From NCBI GenBank assembly GCA_016710065.1, contig JADJLP010000001.1:434001-498000 (forward strand): a DNA stretch of 64,000 nt, in the 5' to 3' direction. Of this stretch, positions 16,856 to 26,022 are shown in pieces (position 1 is the first letter of the stretch; each line of letters begins with the position of its first letter). Under the pieces are notes generated by a model. It saw nothing but the letters and a program-made list of their open reading frames with translations, searched no databases and had not been told where the DNA came from. The position numbers and the translations under genes are program-made. The DNA comes from Candidatus Ideonella esbjergensis. Lineage in GTDB: Bacteria; Pseudomonadota; Gammaproteobacteria; Burkholderiales; Burkholderiaceae_C.

Positions 16856-18366
16856 ACACCGAAGCCCACACCGAACTGGAGCAAGGCGGCGAACGCTTCC
16901 GCCCGCAGTGGCACTTCAGCCCCGAGAAGCACTGGATCAACGACCCCAACGGTCTGGTGTGGTTCGAGGGCGAATACCACCTGTTCTTCCAATACAACCC
17001 GTTTGGCGACCAGTGGGGCCACATGAGCTGGGGGCATGCCGTGAGCGCCGACCTGCTGCACTGGCAGGAGCTGCCCGTGGCCATCCCCGAAGACGAACGC
17101 GTCTCGATCTTCTCGGGCAGCGTCGTGGTGGACCAGCACAACAGCAGCGGCTTTGGTGATGACACGGATGCCGTGCTGGTGGCCATCTACACCGGCTGCA
17201 AGCGCGTGCCCGAGGGCGGCCAGGCGCAAGAGCTGGCCTACAGCCTCGACCGCGGCCGCAGCTGGACGAAGTACGCCGCCAACCCGGTGCTGGACATTGG
17301 CCTGCGAGACTTTCGCGACCCCAAGGTGTTCTGGCATGGGCCTACCGCGCGCTGGGTGATGGCCGTGGTTCGGCCTGATGACCATGTGGTGAGCTTCTAT
17401 GGCTCGCACAACCTGCGCGAGTGGCAGCACCTGAGCGACTTCGGCCCGGCCGGCGAGGTGGGCGGCATCTGGGAATGCCCCGACCTGATCGAGTTTCCGT
17501 CATCCACAAATGCAGACGATGGCGTGGCCGCGCACAGCCGTTGGGTGCTGAAGGTCGACACCTTCGCCGGCCACCCCGGCGGCACGGGCGCCCAGGTGTT
17601 TGTGGGTCGCTTCGACGGCACGCGATTCATTCAAGACTCGGTGGCCGACGAGGCCGCGCGCACCACAGGGATGTGGGCTGACCACGGCTCCGATTTCTAC
17701 GCCGCCATCGCCTGGGGCAACCTGCCTGCACACCACGCCGCCCCGGTGTGGATAGGCTGGATGAACAACCACGGCTACGCCAAGCGCACGCCCACCTCGC
17801 CCTGGCGCGGGGCCATGAGCGTGCCGCGCGAGTTGTTCTTGCGCGAGACGCCGGCCGGCACCCGTGTGGGCCAGCGCCCCTTGCGTGCGCTGCAAGGCTT
17901 GCGCGGCGAGCCGCTGCAGTGGCCCACGCACACGCTGCAGGCGGGCGAAACGCTGGTGGATCTTGGCGAGGTCGATGGCCGCAGTCTCGAGATCGAGTGG
18001 AGCGTCACCACGGCCACCGCCAGCGAGTTCGGCCTGCAGGTGCGCAGCGGCCCCGGCGAGGCTACGCTCATCGGTGTGTGCCGCCGCCGCGGCATGCTCT
18101 TCATCGACCGCCAGCACTCGGGCTTCGTGCCCCACGCCGAGCGCTGGGCCGGCCGCCGCGAGGTGGCGCTGGAAGACCCCCAGGGCCCCATCACGCTGCG
18201 CGTGCTGGTGGACCGCTGCTCGGTGGAGGTGTTGACCGGCGACGGCGCCGCCGTGCTGACCGAGCTGGTGTTCCCCGCCGACGCCAGCCGCGCGCTGCGG
18301 CTGTACGCGCTGAGCGGTGAGGTGCAGGGCAGGCTCACGGTGTGGCCGATGGCGGCCACGCGCTGA
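16852..18366 (+). CDS. GH32 beta-fructosidase (sucrose/fructan hydrolase)
   Basis: 504 residues, no signal peptide, so cytoplasmic. The GH32 five-bladed propeller motifs are complete: WINDPNG with nucleophile D31, RDP at 155-157 stabilising the transition state, and WECPDL with acid/base E208. The C-terminal beta-sandwich (about 350-504) carries the DRCSVEVLTGDG signature. It hydrolyses beta-fructosides such as sucrose. The start at 16852 overlaps the previous stop by four bases. A GH32 within a mal operon suggests the imported sugars include sucrose or sucrose-capped oligosaccharides. Levanase or invertase preference cannot be decided from sequence. Confidence 0.93.
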   Translation: MNTEAHTELEQGGERFRPQWHFSPEKHWINDPNGLVWFEGEYHLFFQYNPFGDQWGHMSWGHAVSADLLHWQELPVAIPEDERVSIFSGSVVVDQHNSSGFGDDTDAVLVAIYTGCKRVPEGGQAQELAYSLDRGRSWTKYAANPVLDIGLRDFRDPKVFWHGPTARWVMAVVRPDDHVVSFYGSHNLREWQHLSDFGPAGEVGGIWECPDLIEFPSSTNADDGVAAHSRWVLKVDTFAGHPGGTGAQVFVGRFDGTRFIQDSVADEAARTTGMWADHGSDFYAAIAWGNLPAHHAAPVWIGWMNNHGYAKRTPTSPWRGAMSVPRELFLRETPAGTRVGQRPLRALQGLRGEPLQWPTHTLQAGETLVDLGEVDGRSLEIEWSVTTATASEFGLQVRSGPGEATLIGVCRRRGMLFIDRQHSGFVPHAERWAGRREVALEDPQGPITLRVLVDRCSVEVLTGDGAAVLTELVFPADASRALRLYALSGEVQGRLTVWPMAATR

Positions 18367-19985
18367 TGGACGCGGCCTCGCCCTGGTGGCGCAGCGCCGT
18401 CATCTACCAGGTCTACGTCCGCAGCTACCAGGACAGCAATGGCGATGGCGTCGGCGACCTTACCGGCGTGACGCAACGGCTGGACTATCTGAGTGCACTG
18501 GGTGTCGACGCCGTCTGGCTCACGCCGTTCTACCCATCGCCCAACGCCGACTTTGGCTACGACGTGTCGGACTACTGCGGCGTGGCGCCCGAGTACGGCA
18601 CGTTGGCCGATTGGGACGAACTGGTGCGCGAGGCAAAGGCCCGCGGCATCCGATTGCTGGTGGACCTGGTGCTCAACCACACCTCGGACCAGCACCCCTG
18701 GTTCACCGAGGCGAGGTCATTGCGTCAGAGCCCCAAGCGCGACTGGTATGTGTGGAAAGACGGTCGCCCCGGCGGCGAGCCGCCCACCAACTGGGCCTCG
18801 GTGTTCGGTGGCCCGGCTTGGACCCGCGACGACGCCACGGGCCAGTGGTACTACCACGCCTTTCTGCCGCAGCAGCCCGACCTGAACTGGCACCACCCGG
18901 CCGTGCGCCAGGCCATGCATGACGTGGCCCGCTTCTGGCTGCAGCGTGGCGCCAGCGGCTTCCGGCTCGACGCCACGGCGTTTCTGTTCGAAGACCCGGG
19001 ATACCCGCAAGACCCGGAGATCGCCACAAACGCGGAAGTCCGTCCGATCAACCCGCTCAAGCCCTACAACGCCGGCCGCCCCGAGAACCACACCGTGCTG
19101 CGCGAGCTGCGACAGGTGCTGGACGCGCATGGGCCCGACACGGTTCTGCTGGGCGAATCGGCCACCGACACGCTGGACGAGCTGGTGGCCGCCTACGGTG
19201 AACGCGATGACGAGATCCAGCTGCCGATGAACTTCTTGTTCGCGCGCCACTGGCAGCGCGATGCCATCGGCCTCAAGCGCCTGGTTGACGAAGCGCAGGC
19301 GGCGCTGCGCGGCAAGACGCCGGTGAGCTTCTTCAGCAACCATGACCACTGGCGGCAGTGGAGCGCCTTTGGCGATGGGGTGCACAACGACCAGATTGCC
19401 AAGCTCACCGCCGCCCTGGTGCTGGCCCAGCGCGGCACGGCGCTGGTGTACTACGGTGAAGAGATTGGCATGGGTGACCTGCCCGTGGCCGAACTGGCCG
19501 CGGCGCCGCTAGGCCCCCACCGCCCGCGCGCCGACCACCGCGACCGCGCCCGCACACCCATGCAGTGGAGCAGCGCGCCACAGGCCGGCTTCAGCACCGG
19601 CACGCCCTGGCTGCCGCGGCCGCGGCACATCGGCCACCATCACGTTGAAGCGCAGCGGGCCGACCCCGATTCGCTCTACCACTGGTACCGCGCGCTGCTG
19701 GCCCTGCGCAAGCGCGAACCGGCCTTGCGCGAGGGCGAACATGTGCCGCTGCACAGCGGCCACGCCGACGTGCTGGCCTTCGGCCGACGCAGCGAAGATG
19801 GGGCTGGCGCTGTGGTGGTGCTGAACTTCAGCTCCGAACCGCAGCGCGTGGCACTGGGCGGCTGGCCCGGAGCGCCGCTGGTCTTCTCGCAGACCCTGCT
19901 CGCCAGCCCCGCCGCCGTCGAGCCCGAGGCACCCACATTCGAGATCGCGCCATTTGGCATCTGGATGGGCCAGGTGGCCCACTGA
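18366..19985 (+). CDS. Cytoplasmic GH13 alpha-glucosidase
   Basis: 539 residues, no signal peptide. The N-terminus WWRSAVIYQVYVRSYQDSNG and the calcium loop NGDGVGDL are typical of alpha-glucosidases and oligo-1,6-glucosidases. The catalytic residues are D202 (GFRLDATAF), E264 (LLGES) and D327 (FFSNHD). QPDLNWHHPAV is the segment preceding the nucleophile. It should cleave imported maltodextrins or sucrose to glucose. The start ATG 18366 shares its A with the preceding TGA (TGATG), so it is strongly coupled to the GH32 gene. Alternatives include trehalose-6-phosphate hydrolase-like enzymes, less likely with a mal transporter. Confidence 0.9.
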   Translation: MDAASPWWRSAVIYQVYVRSYQDSNGDGVGDLTGVTQRLDYLSALGVDAVWLTPFYPSPNADFGYDVSDYCGVAPEYGTLADWDELVREAKARGIRLLVDLVLNHTSDQHPWFTEARSLRQSPKRDWYVWKDGRPGGEPPTNWASVFGGPAWTRDDATGQWYYHAFLPQQPDLNWHHPAVRQAMHDVARFWLQRGASGFRLDATAFLFEDPGYPQDPEIATNAEVRPINPLKPYNAGRPENHTVLRELRQVLDAHGPDTVLLGESATDTLDELVAAYGERDDEIQLPMNFLFARHWQRDAIGLKRLVDEAQAALRGKTPVSFFSNHDHWRQWSAFGDGVHNDQIAKLTAALVLAQRGTALVYYGEEIGMGDLPVAELAAAPLGPHRPRADHRDRARTPMQWSSAPQAGFSTGTPWLPRPRHIGHHHVEAQRADPDSLYHWYRALLALRKREPALREGEHVPLHSGHADVLAFGRRSEDGAGAVVVLNFSSEPQRVALGGWPGAPLVFSQTLLASPAAVEPEAPTFEIAPFGIWMGQVAH

Positions 19986-20000
19986 AAGCACACCCACACC

Positions 20001-21596
20001 ATGCGAACCACACACACCCTCACGGCCGTTGCGCTGGGCCTGGCCCTCGCCGCGGGCAGTGCCTGCGCCGCGTCTCCCAAGCCGGCACCCAGCGAATTCG
20101 ACCTGCGCGAGCGCGACTGGCGCAACGGCGCCATCGTCTACCAGGTCATCGTCGACCGCTTTGTGCCCTCGGCCAAGCTGGAGGCCAAGCGCGGCCTCTA
20201 CCCGCCGCCCAAGGTGCTGCGGCCCTGGAGCGAGCCCTCGCGGCGCGGTGTGTACCTGGAGAGCGAAAAGCTCAACAGCCAGGAGCTGGACTTCTGGGGC
20301 GGCGACCTGGCCAGCCTGGCCACCAAGGTGGGCTACGTGCAGCAGCTGGGCGCGGATGTGCTCTACCTCAACCCCATCCACCTGGCCTACACCAACCACA
20401 AGTACGACGCGCTCGACTTCCAGCAGATCTCGCCCGAGTACGGCACCCGCGATGACTTCAAGCGCCTGGCCGCGCAGGCGCATGGCCTGGGCCTGAAGGT
20501 GGTGCTGGACGGCGTGTTCAACCACATGGGCCGCAACGCGCCGAAGTTCCAAGACGCGTTCAAGAACCCGGCCAGCCCGTGGCGCAACTGGTTTGCGATC
20601 GGGCCGCAGTATGAAGGTGGCGCGCGGGTGTGGACCGGCTTCCAGAACCTGCCCGAGCTGAACCTGGAAAACCCCGCCGTTCGCCGCTACCTGTACGAGG
20701 CGCCCGACTCTGTGCTGCGCAGCTACCTGCGCGATGGCGCCGACGGCTGGCGGCTCGACACCGCCTTCGAGCTGGGCCACAGCTACCTGCGCGACCTGAC
20801 CCGTGCCGCCCACACCGAGAAGCCCGGTTCGCTGGTGGTGGGTGAGATCGTCAACTACCCCGGCGACTGGCTGCGCGACATGGACGCGGTGATGAACTTC
20901 AGCCTGCGCCAGATCGTGCTGGGCGCCGCCAGCGGTGAGATCGCCCCGGCCATGGCCTCGCGCATGACCGATCGGCTGATCCGTGACGCCGGCATCGAAC
21001 CGATGCTCAAGTCGTGGATGGTGATCGACAACCACGACATCCCGCGCATCGCTACGCAGTTGCCCAAGCTCTCACAGCGTCGCCTGGTGCAGGCGCTGCA
21101 GTTCACGCTGCCCGGCGCGCCCAACATCTACTACGGCGCCGAGCTGGGCATGGTGGGCGGTGGCGACCCCGAAAACCGTGGCCCCATGCGCTGGGATCTG
21201 CTGAGCGACGCCAACCCCGAGCTGGTGTGGACGCGCCAGCTCATCGCCATGCGCAAGCAGCACCGGGCGCTGCGCGTGGGCAACTTCCGCACACTGGAAT
21301 CAGAGCGGCTCTACGCCTTTGAGCGCCACACCGACAAGGCGCTGGAGACCGTGGTGGTGCTGGCCAACCCCACGGCCGCGCCGGTGACCGAGCGCATCAT
21401 GATCGCCAACTCCAGCCTGCTCGACGGCACGCCGATGGTGAACCTGCTGGAAACGTCACCAGGGGCCGAGGCCAAGCCGGTGGGTGAAGTGGGCTCTGGC
21501 TTCATGACAGTGACGCTGCCGCCCGAGACCGTGTGGGTGCTCAGCCCGCGCCTGCCCAAGCTGGGCGGCTACAACCGGTTCAAGCGAGTGCGCTGA
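20001..21596 (+). CDS. Secreted GH13 alpha-amylase/cyclomaltodextrinase-like enzyme
   Basis: 531 residues with a clear signal peptide (TAVALGLALAAGSACAAS). Catalytic residues are D253 (GWRLDTAFELG), E282 (VVGEIVNYPGDW) and D346 (VIDNHDIPRI). LYLNPIHLAYTNHKYD and GVFNHMGRNAP are close to neopullulanase/cyclomaltodextrinase-type conserved regions, but no N-terminal starch-binding domain is present and the protein is probably periplasmic. It begins 15 bases after the alpha-glucosidase stop, ending the mal operon. It gives the locus two or three extracytoplasmic GH13 enzymes that shorten glucans for MalEFG. Confidence 0.88.
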   Translation: MRTTHTLTAVALGLALAAGSACAASPKPAPSEFDLRERDWRNGAIVYQVIVDRFVPSAKLEAKRGLYPPPKVLRPWSEPSRRGVYLESEKLNSQELDFWGGDLASLATKVGYVQQLGADVLYLNPIHLAYTNHKYDALDFQQISPEYGTRDDFKRLAAQAHGLGLKVVLDGVFNHMGRNAPKFQDAFKNPASPWRNWFAIGPQYEGGARVWTGFQNLPELNLENPAVRRYLYEAPDSVLRSYLRDGADGWRLDTAFELGHSYLRDLTRAAHTEKPGSLVVGEIVNYPGDWLRDMDAVMNFSLRQIVLGAASGEIAPAMASRMTDRLIRDAGIEPMLKSWMVIDNHDIPRIATQLPKLSQRRLVQALQFTLPGAPNIYYGAELGMVGGGDPENRGPMRWDLLSDANPELVWTRQLIAMRKQHRALRVGNFRTLESERLYAFERHTDKALETVVVLANPTAAPVTERIMIANSSLLDGTPMVNLLETSPGAEAKPVGEVGSGFMTVTLPPETVWVLSPRLPKLGGYNRFKRVR

Positions 21597-21670
21597 CGCG
21601 CCCCCCCTGAAGGCGCATTGACGCGCGGCCCAGCCGCGCTGCCGCAGCGTCTTCGTCTGCGCCCGAGCCC

Positions 21671-21696
21671 TGGATTCCCGCCTACGCGGGAATGAC
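21671..21696. repeat. REP-like repeat, single copy
   Basis: One 26-base unit, plus a partial GGCGGGAATGACG echo to 21720, between the last mal-operon gene and the convergent chemoreceptor gene. A separate GCGCGGC/GCCGCGC palindrome lies at 21623-21639. Either could end transcription, but no T run follows. Confidence 0.8.
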
Positions 21697-21722
21697 GAGG
21701 GAACGCGGCGGGAATGACGAGA

Positions 21723-23273
21723 TCAGTGCTCAGGCTGCCGCAGCTTGAACATCGCCACCACGCCCACCAGGCCGTCGGCTTGTTGCTTCAGGCTCTGTGC
21801 GGCGGCGGCGCTTTGCTCCACCAGCGCGGCGTTCTGCTGGGTGTTGTTGTCCATCTGGGTCACGGCCTGGCCCACCTGCTGCACACCCTGGCTTTGTTCT
21901 TCGCTGGCGGCGGTGATCTCGGCCACGATGTCGGCCACCCGCTGGATGGAGCCGACGATCTCGGTCATGGTGGCGCCGGCCTGGTTCACCAGCACGCTGC
22001 CGGCTTGCACCCGCTCCACACTGGCGGTGATCAGGCCCTTGATCTCGCGCGCCGCGTCAGCCGAGCGGCCCGCCAGGTTGCGCACCTCGCCGGCCACCAC
22101 GGCAAAGCCACGACCCTGCTCGCCGGCACGGGCGGCTTCCACGGCCGCATTGAGCGCCAGAATGTTGGTCTGGAAGGCGATGCCGTCGATCACCGAGATG
22201 ATGTCGGCAATGCGCTTGGAGCTGTCGGCGATGCCCGACATCGTCTGCACCACCTGCTTCACCACCTCGCCGCCCTGGCTGGCCACACCCGAGGCGCCAC
22301 GCGCCAGCTGGTTGGCCTGGGTGGCGTTGTCGGCGTTGTGGCGCACGGCCGTGCCCAGTTGGTCCATGGTGGCGGCCGTTTGCTGCAAGGCGCTGGCCTG
22401 CTGCTCGGTGCGCGATGAGAGGTCCATGTTGCCTTGCGAGATCTGCGCGCTGGCCGAGGCCACGCTCTCGGCACCGGCGCGCACCTGCGTCACCACGCCT
22501 TCAAGCGTGCCCAGCATTTCGGCCAGGGCGGCGGCCACGCTGTCGGGCCGGGCCGTGCGGGCGTGGGGCGAGGGGCTGAGATCGCCCTGGGCAATGCGGC
22601 GTGCCATGGCCGAGGCCTCGGTGGGTTCCAGGCCCAGTTGCTGGGTGATGCTGCGCGACACAGCCAGGCCCAGGCCGGCCAGCAGCAGCCCGCCCACCAG
22701 CACCGAGAGCGAGTTGATCCAGCGCGTCTGGACAACCATGGCGTCAAATTCCTGGTTGGCCAGGTTGGCGGCCACATCCAGATCAGCCGCCACCTTGGAG
22801 AACGCATCGTCGTACGCGTCAATCAGCTTGTCGATCTGGTCGTCCAAGCCGGCAATCTCTTCGTTCTTGGCGCCCTGCTTGGCCAGTGGCAGGAACTGCT
22901 CGGTGTAGAGCTTGCGCAGCGCCGTCATGGTGTCGCGGCCGGCCTGAACGCCACGGCGGGCGTCGTCTGTGCTCACGGTCTTGGCGGCAAAGTCGAGTGA
23001 TTTGTCGATGTCCGCTGTCACGGCCTGCCACTTCTTGGCGGCATCGTCGAACTGGCGGTTGATGTAGGTGTCGGCCACCACGCGGTAGAGCTGGGCACCC
23101 AGGCCGGCCACGTGCTTCATCTCACCGGCCGCCTGGGCCTTCTGGTGCGAGGCGTTCTGCGCTGCGCTGAGATGCGACAAGCTGAACCAGTTGGTGATGG
23201 CCAGTACCAGCATCACGGCCATCGACGCGGCGGCCAGCAACTGCATGCGGCTCGAAATTTTCCAGGTCTTCAC
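21723..23273 (-). CDS. Methyl-accepting chemotaxis protein
   Basis: 516-residue chemoreceptor starting at GTG 23273, chosen because AAGGGG lies just upstream and the upstream in-frame residues are low-complexity. TM1 is at about residues 11-32, a four-helix-bundle-like sensor at about 33-185, TM2 at about 186-206, and a short HAMP-like segment follows (MARRIAQGDLS). The signalling hairpin is intact, with the tip IAFQTNILALNAAVEAARAG and flanking EVRNLAGRSADAAREIK. No CheR-binding pentapeptide is at the C-terminus. The ligand is unknown; its place beside the glucan locus makes a sugar possible but this is only context. Confidence 0.93.
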   Translation of the reverse strand: MKTWKISSRMQLLAAASMAVMLVLAITNWFSLSHLSAAQNASHQKAQAAGEMKHVAGLGAQLYRVVADTYINRQFDDAAKKWQAVTADIDKSLDFAAKTVSTDDARRGVQAGRDTMTALRKLYTEQFLPLAKQGAKNEEIAGLDDQIDKLIDAYDDAFSKVAADLDVAANLANQEFDAMVVQTRWINSLSVLVGGLLLAGLGLAVSRSITQQLGLEPTEASAMARRIAQGDLSPSPHARTARPDSVAAALAEMLGTLEGVVTQVRAGAESVASASAQISQGNMDLSSRTEQQASALQQTAATMDQLGTAVRHNADNATQANQLARGASGVASQGGEVVKQVVQTMSGIADSSKRIADIISVIDGIAFQTNILALNAAVEAARAGEQGRGFAVVAGEVRNLAGRSADAAREIKGLITASVERVQAGSVLVNQAGATMTEIVGSIQRVADIVAEITAASEEQSQGVQQVGQAVTQMDNNTQQNAALVEQSAAAAQSLKQQADGLVGVVAMFKLRQPEH

Positions 23274-23367
23274 AGGGCACCCCTTCCAAAGATGGGGCCC
23301 GGTGGTGAACCCCGCTGGTGAAGTGTCCCGGGGTGGTGGTGGGGCATTCGGGCCAAAAGAACCGCTT

Positions 23368-23391
23368 CCACCCGCCATATCTGGCGGGTGG
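23368..23391 (-). terminator. Hairpin between the small ORF and the chemoreceptor gene
   Basis: Perfect arms CCACCCGCC and GGCGGGTGG with a 6-base loop. On the minus strand the sequence continues AAGCGGTTCTTTT, a weak U-rich tail. It may weaken read-through from the 63-residue ORF into the chemoreceptor gene. Confidence 0.45.
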
Positions 23392-23408
23392 CCCAGCTGC
23401 CAGAGCGC

Positions 23409-23600
23409 TCAGTGGGGTGGCTGGGTCAGGTCGGCGTCGAAGTCCATCAGTACGCTGGCCAGTTCCAGCGTGCGCCACAGGTGGGGCGGCATCTGCATGA
23501 TCTTCTCGGGGGTGCGGGCGTGCACCACCCAGGCCGAGATCTCATGGTGCTGGTCGGGCGTGAGCAGCTTGAGTGCCAGCATGTCGTCGAGTGTCTGCAT
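23409..23600 (-). CDS. Small conserved-looking protein, unknown function
   Basis: 63 residues, acidic, with no membrane segment and no motif I recognise. AGGAGG lies 6 bases upstream of ATG 23600, so it is probably translated. The sequence is helix-rich (MQTLDDMLALKLLTPDQHHEI, a trimmed N-terminal stretch). It is upstream of and co-directional with the chemoreceptor gene, and diverges from the MtfA-type gene. Confidence 0.65.
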   Translation of the reverse strand: MQTLDDMLALKLLTPDQHHEISAWVVHARTPEKIMQMPPHLWRTLELASVLMDFDADLTQPPH

Positions 23601-23710
23601 GGTGCACCTCCTGGTGCCGCCACTATCGCATGAGCGCGTGATCCCTGGCCATTGAAACTGCGGCCGCAGTACCCACGTGTTGTCATCTCACCGCTCAGCC
23701 GCACCAACCC

Positions 23711-24529
23711 TTGGCCACCCTGTTCTTTGTCGCCCTGATGCCTGTGCTGCTGGCATGGGTGCTGCGCGAACCCCTGCTGGCCCGCTGGCGCCGGTGGCGC
23801 CTGGGGCGGCGGCCGTTTCCGGCCGAGTGGCGGCGCATCGTGCGCGAGCGCGTGCCTTTTGTGGCCGGCATGCCGGCTGACCTGCAACTGCAGCTCAAGA
23901 AGCGCATGCAGGTCTTTCTGGCCGAGAAGCCCTTCATAGGCTGCGGCGGCCTGGCTGTGACCGACGAGATGCGCGTGACCGTGGCCGCCCAGGCCTGCTT
24001 GCTGCTGCTGAACCAGGGCGGTGCGCACTTTGAAGACCTGCGCCAGGTGCTGCTCTACCCCGGCCCCTTCATGGTGGACCGCGCCCGCAGCGACGCCATG
24101 GGCCTGCAGCACGAGCAGCGCCAGGTGCTGCAGGGCGAATCGTGGCAGCAGGGCCAGGTGATTCTCTCGTGGCCCGATGTGCTGGAAGGCGCGGCGGTGC
24201 CCGACGATGGCCGCAACGTGGTGATCCACGAGTTCGCCCACCAGCGTGACCAGGAGAATGGCCGCGCCAACGGGGCGCCGCTGTTGTTCGGCAAAGCGCG
24301 CCGCCAACGCTGGGCGCGGGTGATGCACCGCGAATACGCCGCGCTGCGCCGCCAGGTGGCGGCCGACGAGCCCACGCTGCTGGACCCGTATGGCGCCACC
24401 GCGCCGGCCGAGTTTTTTGCGGTAGCGTCAGAGGTGCTCTTCGAACAGGCCACCTTGATGGCCGAGCAGCACCCCGCGCTGTACCGCGAGCTGAGCGGCT
24501 ACTACCGCATCAACCCGCTGAGCTGGTAG
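23711..24529 (+). CDS. mtfA: M90 family zinc peptidase, MtfA-like
   Basis: 272 residues if started at TTG 23711; ATG 23738 is the alternative, and neither has a good ribosome binding site. The zinc site HEFAH (VVIHEFAHQRDQENG) and the downstream EFFAVASEVLFE helix match the M90/MtfA fold. In E. coli, MtfA binds the repressor Mlc and has aminopeptidase activity. A hydrophobic N-terminus (FFVALMPVLLAWVL) may anchor it to the membrane, a feature not found in E. coli MtfA. Its stop is one base from the convergent decarboxylase stop. Confidence 0.88.
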   Translation: MATLFFVALMPVLLAWVLREPLLARWRRWRLGRRPFPAEWRRIVRERVPFVAGMPADLQLQLKKRMQVFLAEKPFIGCGGLAVTDEMRVTVAAQACLLLLNQGGAHFEDLRQVLLYPGPFMVDRARSDAMGLQHEQRQVLQGESWQQGQVILSWPDVLEGAAVPDDGRNVVIHEFAHQRDQENGRANGAPLLFGKARRQRWARVMHREYAALRRQVAADEPTLLDPYGATAPAEFFAVASEVLFEQATLMAEQHPALYRELSGYYRINPLSW

Positions 24530-24530
24530 T

Positions 24531-25949
24531 TCAGCTCCGGTCGCGCAGCGCGCGCCACGCGGCGGCGATGGCCTCGGCCGAGCGCATCGCTTCGGCCTCG
24601 CTGGTGGCGGCGTTGATCACCGACAGCCGCATCACCCAGCGGCCGCGCCACTCGGCGCCGCCGACAAAGCAATGGCCTTCATCCTGCACGCTGGCGATGA
24701 GCTCGCGGGTCAGTCGGTCGCCTTCGTCGGGCGCGGCGTCAGTGCCAAAACGCAGCACGGCCTGGTTCAGCACCACGTCGTTGAGCAGCACGGCGCCACG
24801 CTCGCAGGCAATGTGCTCGGTCATGCGCTGCGCCAGCCGGCAGTGCTGCTCCACCATCGCGGCAATGCCGTCGCGCCCCAGGTGGCTGATCATGGCCCAG
24901 GTCGCAAAGCCACGTGCGCGCCGCGACAGCTCTGGCACCAGGTGCGAGGGGTCGCGGTCGCCAACCGAGGTGGGCAGGTAGCTGGCACTGATGCTCATCG
25001 CGCGCTCATGGGCCTGGGCATCGCGCACGATGGCGTAGCCGCAGTCGTACGGCGTTTGCAGCCACTTGTGGCCGTCGGTGGCCCAGGAGTCGGCCTGTTC
25101 AATGCCGGCGGCCAGGGCGGCACGCGATGGGCAGGCGCGGGCCCACAGGCCGAAGGCGGCGTCCACATGCACCCAGGCGCCCCGCGCGTGGGCCAGCGGG
25201 ATCAGGCGCGCGAAGTCGTCGAAGGCGCCGGTGTTGATCTGGCCGGCCTGCAGGATGACGATCAGCGGCCCTTGCGCATCACCCAGGGCTTGCTCGAAGG
25301 CGGGCAGGTTGATGGCCCCCATGGCGTTGGTGGCCAGGCGCGTGACCCGCTCATGGCCCAGGCCCAGAAACTGCAGGCCCGAGTACACGGTGGCGTGCGC
25401 GTCATCGCCTATCAGCACCTGGATGGGCGGCGCGCCGAACAGGCCCTGCGCGTCGGCGTTCCAGCCGACGCGGCGCAGCACCTCGCCGCGCGCCGCCGCG
25501 AGCCCGACGAAGTTGGCCATGGTGGCGCCGGTGACAAAGCCCACCGAGGCTTGGCGCGGCAGGTCAAGCAGCTCCAGCAGCCACTGCGCGGCCACGGCCT
25601 CGCAGGCGGCGCCGGCCGGGTTGGCCAGGTGGTTGCCCACGTTCTGGCCCCAGGCCGAGGTGAGCCAGTCGGCCGCCACGCCCACCGGGTGCGAGCCACC
25701 GATCACCCAGCCAAAAAAACGGCCGCCGGCCATGGCCCCCAGGCCCGGCTCGGCCAGAGCGGCCAGTTGCTCGATCACCTGTGCCGGCGGCTGGCCGGCC
25801 TGGGGCAGGGGCGCAGCAAAGCGCTGCAGCATTTGCGCGTAGCTCAGGGCTGGGCGGGGCGGCCGCTCAGCCAGACCGGCGCGAAACGCCTGGGCATGGG
25901 CCGCAGCGCGGGCCAGCGCTGCGGCATACGAGGGGTCGAGGGAGGTCAT
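24531..25949 (-). CDS. PLP-dependent decarboxylase/aspartate aminotransferase-fold enzyme
   Basis: 472 residues in the group II (aromatic amino acid) decarboxylase family. The PLP lysine is K295 in TDGHKWLQTPYDCG, D263 of HVDAAFG contacts the pyridine nitrogen, and FVTGATMAN binds phosphate. The start is ATG 25949; the longer upstream reading runs through REP-like sequence. The ribosome binding site is poor. Substrate cannot be assigned: tyrosine/tryptophan/DOPA-type decarboxylase or a distant sphingosine-lyase-like enzyme are options. It stands alone, convergent with the MtfA-type gene. Confidence 0.85.
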   Translation of the reverse strand: MTSLDPSYAAALARAAAHAQAFRAGLAERPPRPALSYAQMLQRFAAPLPQAGQPPAQVIEQLAALAEPGLGAMAGGRFFGWVIGGSHPVGVAADWLTSAWGQNVGNHLANPAGAACEAVAAQWLLELLDLPRQASVGFVTGATMANFVGLAAARGEVLRRVGWNADAQGLFGAPPIQVLIGDDAHATVYSGLQFLGLGHERVTRLATNAMGAINLPAFEQALGDAQGPLIVILQAGQINTGAFDDFARLIPLAHARGAWVHVDAAFGLWARACPSRAALAAGIEQADSWATDGHKWLQTPYDCGYAIVRDAQAHERAMSISASYLPTSVGDRDPSHLVPELSRRARGFATWAMISHLGRDGIAAMVEQHCRLAQRMTEHIACERGAVLLNDVVLNQAVLRFGTDAAPDEGDRLTRELIASVQDEGHCFVGGAEWRGRWVMRLSVINAATSEAEAMRSAEAIAAAWRALRDRS

Positions 25950-26022
25950 GGCGGCTGGCTTTTCAAGCGGGTGGCCATGATCACACACAGGGCCCAATCC
26001 CACATGGCTCTGCGGCTGTTCA

